From a virus, in the IMG/VR virus record IMGVR_UViG_3300045971_000277, positions 1-64,000 of that record: a DNA stretch of 64,000 nucleotides. The stretch is one strand, 5' to 3'. Position 1 is the first letter of the stretch; the number at the start of each line of letters is the position of its first letter. Positions 42,241 to 51,600 of this stretch are shown here, in pieces. A program made the position numbers and the translations under genes. The notes beneath the pieces were generated by a model. It made no database searches and was not told where the DNA came from. It saw nothing but the letters and a program-made list of their open reading frames with translations.

Positions 42241-45200
42241 ATGAAGAAGCTACTGCTACTGGCTCTGCTGATCCCCGTGCAATCAATTGCGGACGGCGTC
42301 TTCACGGAAGATGCAAACGTGGTCCTGCATTGGGTGGCGGACGAGTGGAACATGATCAGGTTCCCTGAGGCGTTCACGGCTGGACAGTGGCCCAGTGGGA
42401 CGGTTTCTGCGACGGTGACCGACAACTTCGCGGCGGCCCCGAACGGGACGATGACTGCCGCGAGGGTTGTCTGGGCTGCCGGTGCGCCTCGCTACGTGGT
42501 ATCCGCCGCAGTAGTTGAGGGCTCCACGGTACACACGGCATCTATGTGGCTGAAGTCCAACACCGGAGCCAACCAAGTCTTGAGGCTGTTTTCCTGTGGG
42601 GCGCTGCCTCTGGTCGATACCACCGTCACCACAACTTGGCAGCGTTTCTCGGTTACTTGCACCACCACAGCTACCACCGGACTGAAGCAGGTGGTTGGGG
42701 TCTACTCGGCCACCACCAACGTCGCGGCCGACATTCTGATCTGGGGCGCTCAACTGGTCCGTGGCGACCGTGCGCTACCGTACAAGAGCCCTCCGGTGGC
42801 GAACCTGCTGGCAAGCCCGAAGGCAATTGGAACTTCTCCTTGGCTCTCTTCCGGGTGCGCTTTTGGTAACTGGAGCGCCTTGGTGGCTACGCAGAATTCG
42901 GTGGCGTCCCCAGACGGTGTTGTCACGGCCACCAAGTTGGCTTTGGGCGTTACAGGGAATAGTTCTAACTCGGTGTGCCAAGTTCTTTCGGCCACCCCAT
43001 CGGCTATCTACAAGTTAGGCGTGTGGCTGAAGGGCGATGGCACTCTCTCGTCCGTACAGATGGGGTTTAACACCGGTAACTCTGGGGTCTTGGTGTTAAA
43101 CAACAGGCAGACGAAGACTTGTCCCCTCACGACTGCGTGGAGTTACTGCGAAGGCATCGGCTACACGTTCCCCGCCAGCGGGTCAAACCAGATCGAGCCA
43201 TACATCCAGGTCGATTCCATCCAGCCGTCTGGGGCCGCCTTCTACGCTTGGGGAGCGACACTCACCCGCGCCGACCAGCAAGGCGACACGCTGGTGATGA
43301 ACGGCACGGTGCCTGTCTCCAACTCCACGCTGTTCCCCAGCGGGTACGGTACTGGACGTAGGGGGGTGGGGCCATATGCTGCGGGCGCACCCCTTTTTAA
43401 TTCAGACATCCCGGTTGCCACCAATACGGCCGCCTTTACCGTATGTGTGGCTTACTACCCACAAAGAGATATTGCAAATAACGAATTACTAATAACCACT
43501 GGGCAATACAACGTCAGTGGTTTTCAACTGTGGCATCGACCTGACCCTGCCGGGTATCAGGGGGTTTTCAACACCTCGACGGCGGGTCTAATAACGCAAT
43601 CTATGGCAGCTATACCCTCTATGCGGGGACTGTCGGTGCTCTGTGGGGGCGTGAACGGCAGCAACCAGTACGTTAAAAGCAACAGCGGGTTGACTTACAC
43701 TACAGCTTCACCAAAAACAACTCCCGGAACTCTCACCAAGATTGGCATCGATGCCGGAGTCGGTAGTGGTGGTAGCACCCTCATTTACGAAGTCTACGTC
43801 ACCAACTCCGCGTGGAACGAAGCCACCGTGACGGCCCTGCAATCGGCTGCACTCGCACAGGGCGATCCCACGAAGCCGCTGTTCACGCCTGACGCCAACA
43901 CCGTCCTGCACCTGAAGGGGAACGACTACACGGGCGGCAGTGTTTGGGCGGGCGACTACGGCAGCGTCACGAAAGTCGGAACCGTGGGGTACAGCGACAG
44001 CTTCGTACCTCCGATCCAGAACCGTCTTGCCCGCCAAGCGTATGGTCCGTTGTCTTCATCGAATTACCTCTCTCTAGGTGCTGGTGCCGACGTTCTCGAC
44101 TTTGCTGGCGACTTCACGGTGTGCGCCGTGGCTACGTCCCCAGTGGGACTTACCGCCCCTATTGTCGGATCTGGAAACTTTGGGGCTTCAGGTGCTGGGT
44201 GGGACATGGGCGTTACTTCGTCTTCCGGTTACATCAACACCTTTGCGACGGGGTCCACCATCACTGGTACGACCACCAACGCTCTGACTGTGCCGGGAGG
44301 CGGGCCTACCGTAGTTTGTGCAGGCCGGGCTGGTAGCACGCAGTACGTTAAGGCAAACGGTGGAACAACCGTATCGTCAGCGGGGGCAAAGACTACCCCA
44401 GATACTACCACCCCCTCTTACATAGGTAAGCGTGGCGATGCTGGCGGTGGTTTCTTCTCTGGACAAGTTCTAGAAGTCTACGCCACCACCTCCGCATGGA
44501 ACGAAACGACCGTCAGCAACCTCCAGAAGAAGGCCCTCGGCATGATCCTGCCCACGGGTCAGACTCTTTCAGTCACCCGTGCTGGCCCGCAAACGGTTGC
44601 AGTCCCGACCGCTACTGGCCCTGCTGTCGTTACGGTTCCTGCGGGCGCTCCTGCCTTGGGTCCTGACGGGATCGAGGTGTACGGGACGAGGGTGAATTCG
44701 ATCCTGCAAAGCCAGACCATCGCTTCGGGTACCAACTACATCGCACCGTGGACAGCAAACCTGACCACCGTCACCGAAATCGCCGGGGGTCCAAGCGGAT
44801 CTGGTTCATGGGCGGAAGTCACCTCCACTAACGTACAAGGCGGGACCGACGCAGGGACAGTCACCATCCCGTCCAACGCCGTCTACACGTTCTCTATCTG
44901 GGCGTCGAAGTCGTCTGGCACCGGGTACGCCGGGTTGATGGGTATGACTTCCAACAACATAGCAGCATCGTCATGCTCTTGCGGGCGCAGCGATGGGGGT
45001 GCGTGTACGGCCCAGAACACGGGGCCTGCTGGTACTTCATACTGCTACTTCACCCTCCCAGACCTAGGGACCACTCCGATCCGTATGTGGCTTACGGTAA
45101 CTGGGCCGTCGGCTGCTACGGCCCCCAGACTGCTCCTTCTGCCGGGGCAGTATCCGACCGCTGTCGGCACCACCCGTTTCTGGGGCGCACAAGTAGAAGC

Positions 45201-46248
45201 AGGCGTCACCACACCCGGCCCGTATTGTCCTACTACGACGGGTACTTGTACGACGCCCGCCACGGTAGCGACGGTTCCACTACCGGTGCTGGGGTATGCG
45301 AACCTGTATTTCCAGAGCGAGACTCCCGCGTCATGGTCTCGTAAGTTCGGGGTGGTGAACACCGACAACCAAATTCTATCCCCGGTAGGCACCATGACCG
45401 GCGGGCAGATTACGGAAGACGGCACGACGGCAGTCCATTACACAGACACGACCGTGACGACGGCCAACGCCCCCCACGCTTACTCGATATCACTCAAGGC
45501 TGGAACGAGGACTTGGGCCACCATCAACAAGGCGGGAGGGACGGCTGAGTATTGCTACATCAATCTGATGACCGGGGCGCTAGGGTCTTGTTCCCCGTCC
45601 TTTACCGGAAACGTGACCGTAACGGCGCAGCCCAACGGCTGGTGGAGGGTCAACGTGACCTACACACCTCCTGCTGGCGGGGTGTTCTGGGGCGTCGGTC
45701 TTGCCTCCTCAGATGGGGTGAATAGCTACACAGGCGACCCCAGCAAGTACATCTACGTCTGGGGTGCTCAACTCACCGCTACCCCCACCGTCCAGCCCTA
45801 TGTCCCCACTACGTCCGCGATTGCATACGGCGGGAACAAGTGGTGCGTGGGGGTGACGGGGCAGCCGCCTGCTGGGATCTGGCCGGGAAGCGTTGGCGGA
45901 AACTATTTGATCAGCATCGGTGTCGCGGGTTTGGCTAACTCGTTTGGGCTTTACAGAGCAGCCGCCTCCGGGGCGGTGTGGGCGTACCTTTGGGACTCCG
46001 GAGCGGTGCTCCGAAACACAGGGACAACGGCGACTATGAGTACCGGACCTCATCGGTTCGTCGCCCACAACTCTGCCGGTACCTTGACGCTCTACGCGGA
46101 CGGGATAGCTACCACCTCGTCGGCTGCTGGGACAGCGTTGTTCAGCGCCACCTCCGCCACCCTATCGATGGGTTCCGGCGAGGGAGAAAAGATCATCTCC
46201 AACCTCAAGATCGTCAACAACCCCAAGTCATGGCGTGAGTGTTTTTAG
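42241..46248 (+). CDS. giant secreted lectin-like protein 2 (1335 aa)
   Basis: A paralogue of the preceding protein. Signal peptide MKKLLLLALLIPVQSIADG is followed by a short EDANVVLHWVADEWNMIRF start, two carbohydrate-binding-like domains (NLLASPKAIGTSPW), then two LamG-like modules ending IYEVYVTNSAWNE and VLEVYATTSAWNE, with DANTVLHLKGNDY between them. A long C-terminal part contains repeated AQxExG or WGAQL strands typical of phage lectin-like folds. High GC and CTG-rich codon use continue here. It begins one base after the previous stop. A glycan-binding surface protein is the likely type, by inference. Confidence 0.82.
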   Translation: MKKLLLLALLIPVQSIADGVFTEDANVVLHWVADEWNMIRFPEAFTAGQWPSGTVSATVTDNFAAAPNGTMTAARVVWAAGAPRYVVSAAVVEGSTVHTASMWLKSNTGANQVLRLFSCGALPLVDTTVTTTWQRFSVTCTTTATTGLKQVVGVYSATTNVAADILIWGAQLVRGDRALPYKSPPVANLLASPKAIGTSPWLSSGCAFGNWSALVATQNSVASPDGVVTATKLALGVTGNSSNSVCQVLSATPSAIYKLGVWLKGDGTLSSVQMGFNTGNSGVLVLNNRQTKTCPLTTAWSYCEGIGYTFPASGSNQIEPYIQVDSIQPSGAAFYAWGATLTRADQQGDTLVMNGTVPVSNSTLFPSGYGTGRRGVGPYAAGAPLFNSDIPVATNTAAFTVCVAYYPQRDIANNELLITTGQYNVSGFQLWHRPDPAGYQGVFNTSTAGLITQSMAAIPSMRGLSVLCGGVNGSNQYVKSNSGLTYTTASPKTTPGTLTKIGIDAGVGSGGSTLIYEVYVTNSAWNEATVTALQSAALAQGDPTKPLFTPDANTVLHLKGNDYTGGSVWAGDYGSVTKVGTVGYSDSFVPPIQNRLARQAYGPLSSSNYLSLGAGADVLDFAGDFTVCAVATSPVGLTAPIVGSGNFGASGAGWDMGVTSSSGYINTFATGSTITGTTTNALTVPGGGPTVVCAGRAGSTQYVKANGGTTVSSAGAKTTPDTTTPSYIGKRGDAGGGFFSGQVLEVYATTSAWNETTVSNLQKKALGMILPTGQTLSVTRAGPQTVAVPTATGPAVVTVPAGAPALGPDGIEVYGTRVNSILQSQTIASGTNYIAPWTANLTTVTEIAGGPSGSGSWAEVTSTNVQGGTDAGTVTIPSNAVYTFSIWASKSSGTGYAGLMGMTSNNIAASSCSCGRSDGGACTAQNTGPAGTSYCYFTLPDLGTTPIRMWLTVTGPSAATAPRLLLLPGQYPTAVGTTRFWGAQVEAGVTTPGPYCPTTTGTCTTPATVATVPLPVLGYANLYFQSETPASWSRKFGVVNTDNQILSPVGTMTGGQITEDGTTAVHYTDTTVTTANAPHAYSISLKAGTRTWATINKAGGTAEYCYINLMTGALGSCSPSFTGNVTVTAQPNGWWRVNVTYTPPAGGVFWGVGLASSDGVNSYTGDPSKYIYVWGAQLTATPTVQPYVPTTSAIAYGGNKWCVGVTGQPPAGIWPGSVGGNYLISIGVAGLANSFGLYRAAASGAVWAYLWDSGAVLRNTGTTATMSTGPHRFVAHNSAGTLTLYADGIATTSSAAGTALFSATSATLSMGSGEGEKIISNLKIVNNPKSWRECF

Positions 46249-46250
46249 CC

Positions 46251-46679
46251 ATGAAGAAACTTCTCGGCATCCTCGTAGTGCTGCAACTCGCGTGTCTCCA
46301 CCCGCCGCATGGATACAGCGTGTGGGGTGGCACGCCGGAACAGCAAGCCGCTGCGAACGACATGTGGGTGGTGGCGAAGGCCGTCACGGGCGACACCTCC
46401 GGGGCCTTGTCAGGCGACCTCGGCGTCCGCTTCTCGCCCAACCAGTACGACCTGATCCAGTTTTGCCTTTACGACTTCAACACGGTCGCGGGCTGTACGT
46501 ATCGAAGTGGCGATGGCTTCGCCGTCATCGTGGAGATCCATCCGGATCAGTTGGTTACTGATACCGCTCTGGCCCACGAACTCTGCCATGTGGGCTATGT
46601 GACAACTAACGAAGACCAAGTTAAAGCTTGTGCGGCTGAAGTTATAGCTGAATATGAGGCCCAATATGTCACTCCTTAG
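46251..46679 (+). CDS. secreted HExxH metalloprotease-like protein
   Basis: A 142-aa protein. The start is the MKK-type ATG right after the previous stop; upstream codons fall within the lectin gene. The N-terminal hydrophobic segment (LLGILVVLQLAC) may be a signal or lipoprotein-type signal, the -3 residue being atypical. Near residue 107 is TALAHELCHVGY, an HExxH zinc motif, followed by EDQVKACAAEVIAEYE that could supply the third ligand. A periplasmic endopeptidase is likely and it opens the lysis-like cluster, so a peptidoglycan or spanin-related role is possible. Confidence 0.7.
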   Translation: MKKLLGILVVLQLACLHPPHGYSVWGGTPEQQAAANDMWVVAKAVTGDTSGALSGDLGVRFSPNQYDLIQFCLYDFNTVAGCTYRSGDGFAVIVEIHPDQLVTDTALAHELCHVGYVTTNEDQVKACAAEVIAEYEAQYVTP

Positions 46680-46980
46680 CGATATCAAGCGTAACTGGGC
46701 CGCTCTAGGCGCCATTGGCGTCATCGTCGGCGGCACCTTCTATGCCCTAGACGCCCTCGATGCCCGTGCAGCCGAAGTAGCCAAAAAGGAGGTCCAAGCT
46801 ACCATTAATGTTGAAATGGTGGCGGGGGCCAAGAAGGCTGCCCGGGAAGCCGTACAGGAAGCCATGGCGGAGCAGAAGGCCGCGATGAGCGCTATCGTCA
46901 AGGAAGCCGCCCGCGAAGTCGCCAAGGAAGTCGTCCGGGCGCAGCGGGCTGAAGATAAGGCCGCGAAAGCCAAGCCGTAA
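46666..46980 (+). CDS. membrane-anchored Ala/Lys/Glu coiled-coil protein
   Basis: A 104-aa protein with one membrane helix (LGAIGVIVGGTFYALDAL, about 14-31) followed by an Ala-rich charged coiled coil to the end. It overlaps the protease stop; GAGG lies 6 bases before the ATG chosen. The layout (N-terminal anchor, periplasmic or cytoplasmic coiled coil) fits inner-membrane spanin-like or holin-associated proteins. Confidence 0.7.
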   Translation: MSLLSDIKRNWAALGAIGVIVGGTFYALDALDARAAEVAKKEVQATINVEMVAGAKKAAREAVQEAMAEQKAAMSAIVKEAAREVAKEVVRAQRAEDKAAKAKP

Positions 46981-46990
46981 AGGAGATATG

Positions 46991-47329
46991 ATGGAACCTA
47001 AACTCTCAGATGACCATCTCGTAGATTCTAATGACTCTGGCTGGCGCAAGCTTGGATTGACGGCGGCCGGGCTAGCCCTAATCGCGTGGGGATACTGGAT
47101 CACCCAATTCTCATCTATCTTACAGGGTCTCTATACGGTTTATATCGGTGCCGTTATCAGTCTCGTTACAATATTTATGGGCCTGCACATTGCCGATAAG
47201 GTCCAAGGTGGCATTATAAATCTGAAGGCATACCCGCTGACTAACGGTGATACGCCTCCAGTCGTCACCCCACCTCCAGCCCCGGGAGCCGCCGATGTCG
47301 TTCCTCCTCCGCCTCCTCCCGCTGCTTAA
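46991..47329 (+). CDS. two-TM holin-like protein
   Basis: A 112-aa protein with two membrane helices (about 22-39 and 49-66, GLYTVYIGAVISLVTIFMGL) and a Pro-rich tail (PPVVTPPPAPGAADVVPPPP). I chose the second of two adjacent ATGs because AGGAG then sits 5 bases upstream. Two helices, small size and position in a cluster of membrane proteins fit a class II holin, without a sequence proof. Confidence 0.65.
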   Translation: MEPKLSDDHLVDSNDSGWRKLGLTAAGLALIAWGYWITQFSSILQGLYTVYIGAVISLVTIFMGLHIADKVQGGIINLKAYPLTNGDTPPVVTPPPAPGAADVVPPPPPPAA

Positions 47330-47690
47330 GTCCGGATTGACCCCACTCAAGGCTTGGTGGATCAGGCTTAACTGGAACGATAAGATTACGATCGTCATCA
47401 TTGTGGCGGTTGGCTGCATCGTCGGATTCCAGTACCTTAGTCTACGCCAACACAATCGAGAGATTGTTGAGCTTAAGGCTAAAGTGGCTGAGTTGGCCAC
47501 CAAGGCTGATTTGGCTCGCATTGATGGGCGGATTGACGCAACTCACGGGCAGATTGAGTCGGTCAATACTTCAATTGGCAAGCTTGAAACCGACCTAGAC
47601 AAGGTCCGTGGCGGCATAAAGCCACCGACGATTACTGGCATGTCGGAATCCGCTATTGTTGACGCGTTCAAGAAACTGGGTGCGCCATGA
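47295..47690 (+). CDS. inner-membrane spanin-like protein
   Basis: A 131-aa protein whose start overlaps the previous gene by 35 bases, with GGGAG upstream. One membrane helix (ITIVIIVAVGCIVGFQYLSL, about 32-51) precedes a long coiled coil (about 55-110) rich in Leu, Lys, Asp and Ile. This is the topology of an i-spanin (Rz-like): N-in, coiled coil in the periplasm. Confidence 0.62.
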   Translation: MSFLLRLLPLLKSGLTPLKAWWIRLNWNDKITIVIIVAVGCIVGFQYLSLRQHNREIVELKAKVAELATKADLARIDGRIDATHGQIESVNTSIGKLETDLDKVRGGIKPPTITGMSESAIVDAFKKLGAP

Positions 47691-48142
47691 AACGCCTCGT
47701 CGCTCTTCTTTTGCTTTTGCCGATGGCTTCGCTCGCCCAGACCCCATATGTAACACTAATACCGGAACTGAAGCTCCGGACGCAGTTCGCGCCCCAGGCT
47801 GTACAGGTCCTGGGCCGCCCCGGCGTATGGTTTCCAAATGATGACGCCGAGTATCTACTCAAGCTGCGTGTCGACACCGTGCCGTCCTTGTACAACACCG
47901 TGGTAGCGCAAGATGCACTGATTCAACAGTATCAGGAACGCGTACGGCTCTCTGATAATCTATTTAATCTAGAGCATCAGCGTGGGTTGAACCTAGAGAA
48001 GGCCAATCACGACCTCAATGGCTCGCTCCAGAAGTGTTTGGGTGAGCGTCCATGGTATCAGTCCACCACCTTTATGGTCGGCGTAGGCTTCGTCGCCGGA
48101 ATGCTCGTCATGGGTGGCGCGGTCTGGCTAGGACGGAAGTAA
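47687..48142 (+). CDS. secreted/membrane protein with C-terminal TM
   Basis: A 151-aa protein. Signal peptide MKRLVALLLLLPMASLAQ, a central domain, a coiled-coil stretch (about 80-115, QDALIQQYQERVRLSDNLF), and a C-terminal membrane helix (FMVGVGFVAGMLVMGGAVWL). This gives a periplasmic protein anchored by its C-terminus. It overlaps the previous gene as ATGA. It could partner the spanin-like protein upstream. Confidence 0.7.
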   Translation: MKRLVALLLLLPMASLAQTPYVTLIPELKLRTQFAPQAVQVLGRPGVWFPNDDAEYLLKLRVDTVPSLYNTVVAQDALIQQYQERVRLSDNLFNLEHQRGLNLEKANHDLNGSLQKCLGERPWYQSTTFMVGVGFVAGMLVMGGAVWLGRK

Positions 48143-48372
48143 TGGACCCGATTATTACAAAGATGTTAGAGGTGTGGGGCCTACCCAGCGCATTCGTTAT
48201 TGCGCTCGCGGTTGGTATTAAGGTCCTATATGACCGTAACAATGAGATTCAAGATGCGCGACTAGAAGAAGCCAAAGAATACGCGAAGGACCTGTCGGAA
48301 ATCATCACCAACCTACGTGCTACTTTGGATAGCCTAACTCAGGCCATTCATGCGTTAATGGCGAGGAAGTAG
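48142..48372 (+). CDS. single-TM coiled-coil small protein
   Basis: A 76-aa protein beginning at the TAATG overlap. One membrane helix (LPSAFVIALAVGIKVLY, about 14-30) is followed by a charged coiled coil to the C-terminus. Resembles other small phage lysis or anchor proteins. Confidence 0.68.
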   Translation: MDPIITKMLEVWGLPSAFVIALAVGIKVLYDRNNEIQDARLEEAKEYAKDLSEIITNLRATLDSLTQAIHALMARK

Positions 48373-48373
48373 T

Positions 48374-48574
48374 ATGGGGATACTACGGCGATTATTTGGA
48401 TCTAATCGGAAAGACCTCCGCGAAGAGCGTATTATAGAAGTTAAGAATATACGGAGTGCGTCGATGGACGACGTCCGTGCCAGTATCCTTAGGATGCAGA
48501 GCGAGTTAGAGCAGATACGGGAGGCTGCCGAACAGATTATCGAGACTACCAATACGCTGGCGAAGCCTAAATAG
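48374..48574 (+). CDS. 66-aa coiled-coil protein
   Basis: A basic N-terminus (MGILRRLFGSNRKDLREER) and a helical heptad-like remainder (ILRMQSELEQIREAAEQII). It is cytoplasmic by prediction and closes the small-gene cluster. No function recognised. Confidence 0.65.
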   Translation: MGILRRLFGSNRKDLREERIIEVKNIRSASMDDVRASILRMQSELEQIREAAEQIIETTNTLAKPK

Positions 48575-48602
48575 TATCTATAGTAGCGTGTGATACTACT
48601 AT
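48572..48602. promoter_or_regulatory. overlapping inverted repeats before repeat-fibre gene
   Basis: Two alternative stems overlap here: TAGTATC/GATACTA and ATAGTAG/CTACTAT, so the RNA could switch between folds. TAGCGTGTGA lies inside, identical to bases just after the portal gene. Confidence 0.4.
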
Positions 48603-48621
48603 CGGGTAGGAGTTTATCGGA

Positions 48622-51600
48622 ATGGCCATATCACACGTTAAGTCCGTCACGATCGCTGACGGGACCAACACCAATATTGTCAGGCCAAGTGACTGGAATA
48701 GTCATCACAATCAGTACTACACTCTAGGCGGCAATACAGCGGGTGCGTCGACCGTCAGCGGGACCAATGTGGTCCTACACGGCGGCAATAACGTCACATT
48801 ATCGGGGACCGGTGATACCATTTTGGTGTCGGCCGGTGGTGTTGCCGTATCGGCTTTCGGTGGTGGCCAAAACAGCGGCACGATCCAGTTTGTCAATTCC
48901 AACGGCGTTAGTTTCGGATATAGTGCGGGCAGCATTACCGCCACCGTTATTCCGGGTGCCGCTGCCGGTATCGGCGCGATCCAAGCTGGTGGTAGCACTA
49001 TAACGTCTGGCACGTTTAGCCTGGGCAATGCAAATGGCATGTCATTCGTCGGGTCCAACGGCAGCGTCGTTGGTTCTTATACGGTGCCGGGCGCGACACA
49101 GTTTGCTAACTCCAATAACGTCACGTTTGGACTAGCTGGCTCCACCATAACGGCCTCTGCTAGCTTCCCGGCACAAACGGTACAGCCGGTCGCGTACGCT
49201 GCTGGCGGAACAACCAATAACTTCTCAACTCTGGCATTCGTCAACACCAATGGAGTTAGCTGGTCAACATCAACCGATGGAATCCGCGCCAGCGTCGATA
49301 CGAACTACCAGAGTCAGGGTGCGTACCTCACGACGGCAGCACAGTCTGGGCATTCGCATGGCAACCCAACGCTTGCGCTGACAAACCTGACCGGCACGAC
49401 TGCATCAAACTCAGCCGGTCTTACTCTATCGCTGTCAGCCGCAGCCCAATCAGCACAGCCCGTCGCATACGCCGTTGGTGGAACCACCAACAACTTCAGC
49501 ACCATTAACTTTGTTAATACAAATGGCGTAAGCTGGTCGACCTCGACTGACGGTGTCCGTGCGAGTGTGGCGACGAACTACCAAAGTCAGGGCGCCTATC
49601 TCACGACTGCGCGCGCCTCCAATGACGCTGTCGGCCTTAATGTGGCCATTACGAATGGCACGTGGACCGTCAATAGCTCAGGCGTCAGTCTTAACCTGAG
49701 CAACCATCTAACGACGCAGACGGTGCAGCCTGTGGCTTATGCGGCTGGCGGCACCACCAACGCATTCTCTACCATCAATTTTGTTAATACTAATGGTGTG
49801 AGTTGGTCGACGTCAACCGATGGGGTCCGTGCGAGCGTCGCCACAAACTACCAATCAGCTGGGGCTTATCTCACGACCGCCGCCCAAGTCAGCCACAGCC
49901 ACGGCAACCCCACGTTAGCCCTGACGAACTTGACTGGTACGACGGCATCAAACTCAGCCGGGTTCACCCTAAGCCTATCGGCCAATGCTCCCGGAGCGGG
50001 AGCGTTTAGTGCGGGTAACTCTACTGATGGCGTCGGCACGACTGGGTTGGTTGGAGGTCAGCTTGTATTCTTTGAAGGCGCCAACATTACGCTATCGCAG
50101 TCTATCAATGGCGCATCGGCCTCGCTTTCTATCATAGGTGGGGCTGGCGGAGCCGGTGGTGTCAACGTTGCCGGTGGTGGCGTCACACAAGGCACCGGCA
50201 CCGTCAACTTTGCTAACTCAAACAACGTCACGTTTGGTCTGTCCAATAACGGCACCATCACGGCGTCGGCTAGCTTTGCCCAATCCACGCAGCCCGTCGC
50301 CTACGCCGTTGGTGGTACTACCAACAACTTTAGCACTATCAATTTCGTTAACACCAATGGGGTTAGTTGGTCGACTTCGACTGACGGGATCCGTGCGACG
50401 GTAGCGACGAATTACCAAAGTCAGGGTGCATATTTAACAACGGCCCGCGCGTCTAATGACGGCGTCGGACTGAACTCGGCCATCACGAATGGCGCGATGA
50501 CGTTGAATAGCAGTGGGCTCAGCCTTAACCTGAGCAACCACCTAACAACGCAGACGGTACAGCCGGTCGCGTATGCTGTGGGCGGGACCACTAACAACTT
50601 CAGCACCATTGCTTTCGTCAACACCAACGGCGTAAGCTGGTCGACTTCAACCGATGGCGTCCGCGCCAGCGTCGCTACTAATTATCAATCAGCTGGAGCA
50701 TACCTCACGACTGCGCGCGCCTCAAACGATGCAGTTGGTCTCAATGCAGCCATTACGAATGGTACATGGACCGTCAATAGCAGTGGGATTAGCTTAAACC
50801 TAAGTAACCATTTGACAACACAGTCGGTGCAACCCGTGGCTTATGCCGTGGGCGGGACCACCAATGTATTCTCCACCATAGCTTTCGTTAATACGAACGG
50901 CGTAAGCTGGTCGACTTCAACTGATGGCGTTCGTGCAAGTGTGGCGACGAACTACCAAAGTCAGGGCGCTTATTTAACAACGGCTCGTGCGTCTAACGAT
51001 GCTGTTGGGCTTAATGCGGCCATCACAAATGGCGCGTGGACCGTCAACAGCAGCGGCATTAGCCTTAACCTAAGCAACCATTTAACGACACAATCGGTAC
51101 AACCCGTCGCGTACGCTGTGGGCGGAACTACCAACGCATTCTCCACTATCAACTTTGTCAACACCAATGGTGTAAGCTGGAGTACCTCAACTGATGGCGT
51201 CCGTGCGACGGTCAAGACTGATTATCAGAGCAGCAACGCTAATTATTTGACGATCCAGTCGGCCCAGCCAGTGGCGGCCTCGGCCTCCAATGGTAGCTTC
51301 AATTTCTCTACCCTGAAGTTTGTTGAAGGCTCTGGCGTAACATGGGCGACGCAGGCCAATGGTATACAGGCGTCGGTCAAGACCGATTATCAAAGCTCTA
51401 ACGCAAACTACCTGACGTCCCAGAGCGTAGCCCCAGCTGGTATCGCGATTCCTGGCACCACCATCACAAACGGCACGGTCCAGTTTGTCAACTCTAACGG
51501 CGTCACGTTCGGGTTCGGGGCCGGTGCCTCGGCCAGCCAGATCACCATTACGGTACAGCCGGGTGCCGCCGCTGGCGTTGCGGCTTTCGCCGCCAGCAAC

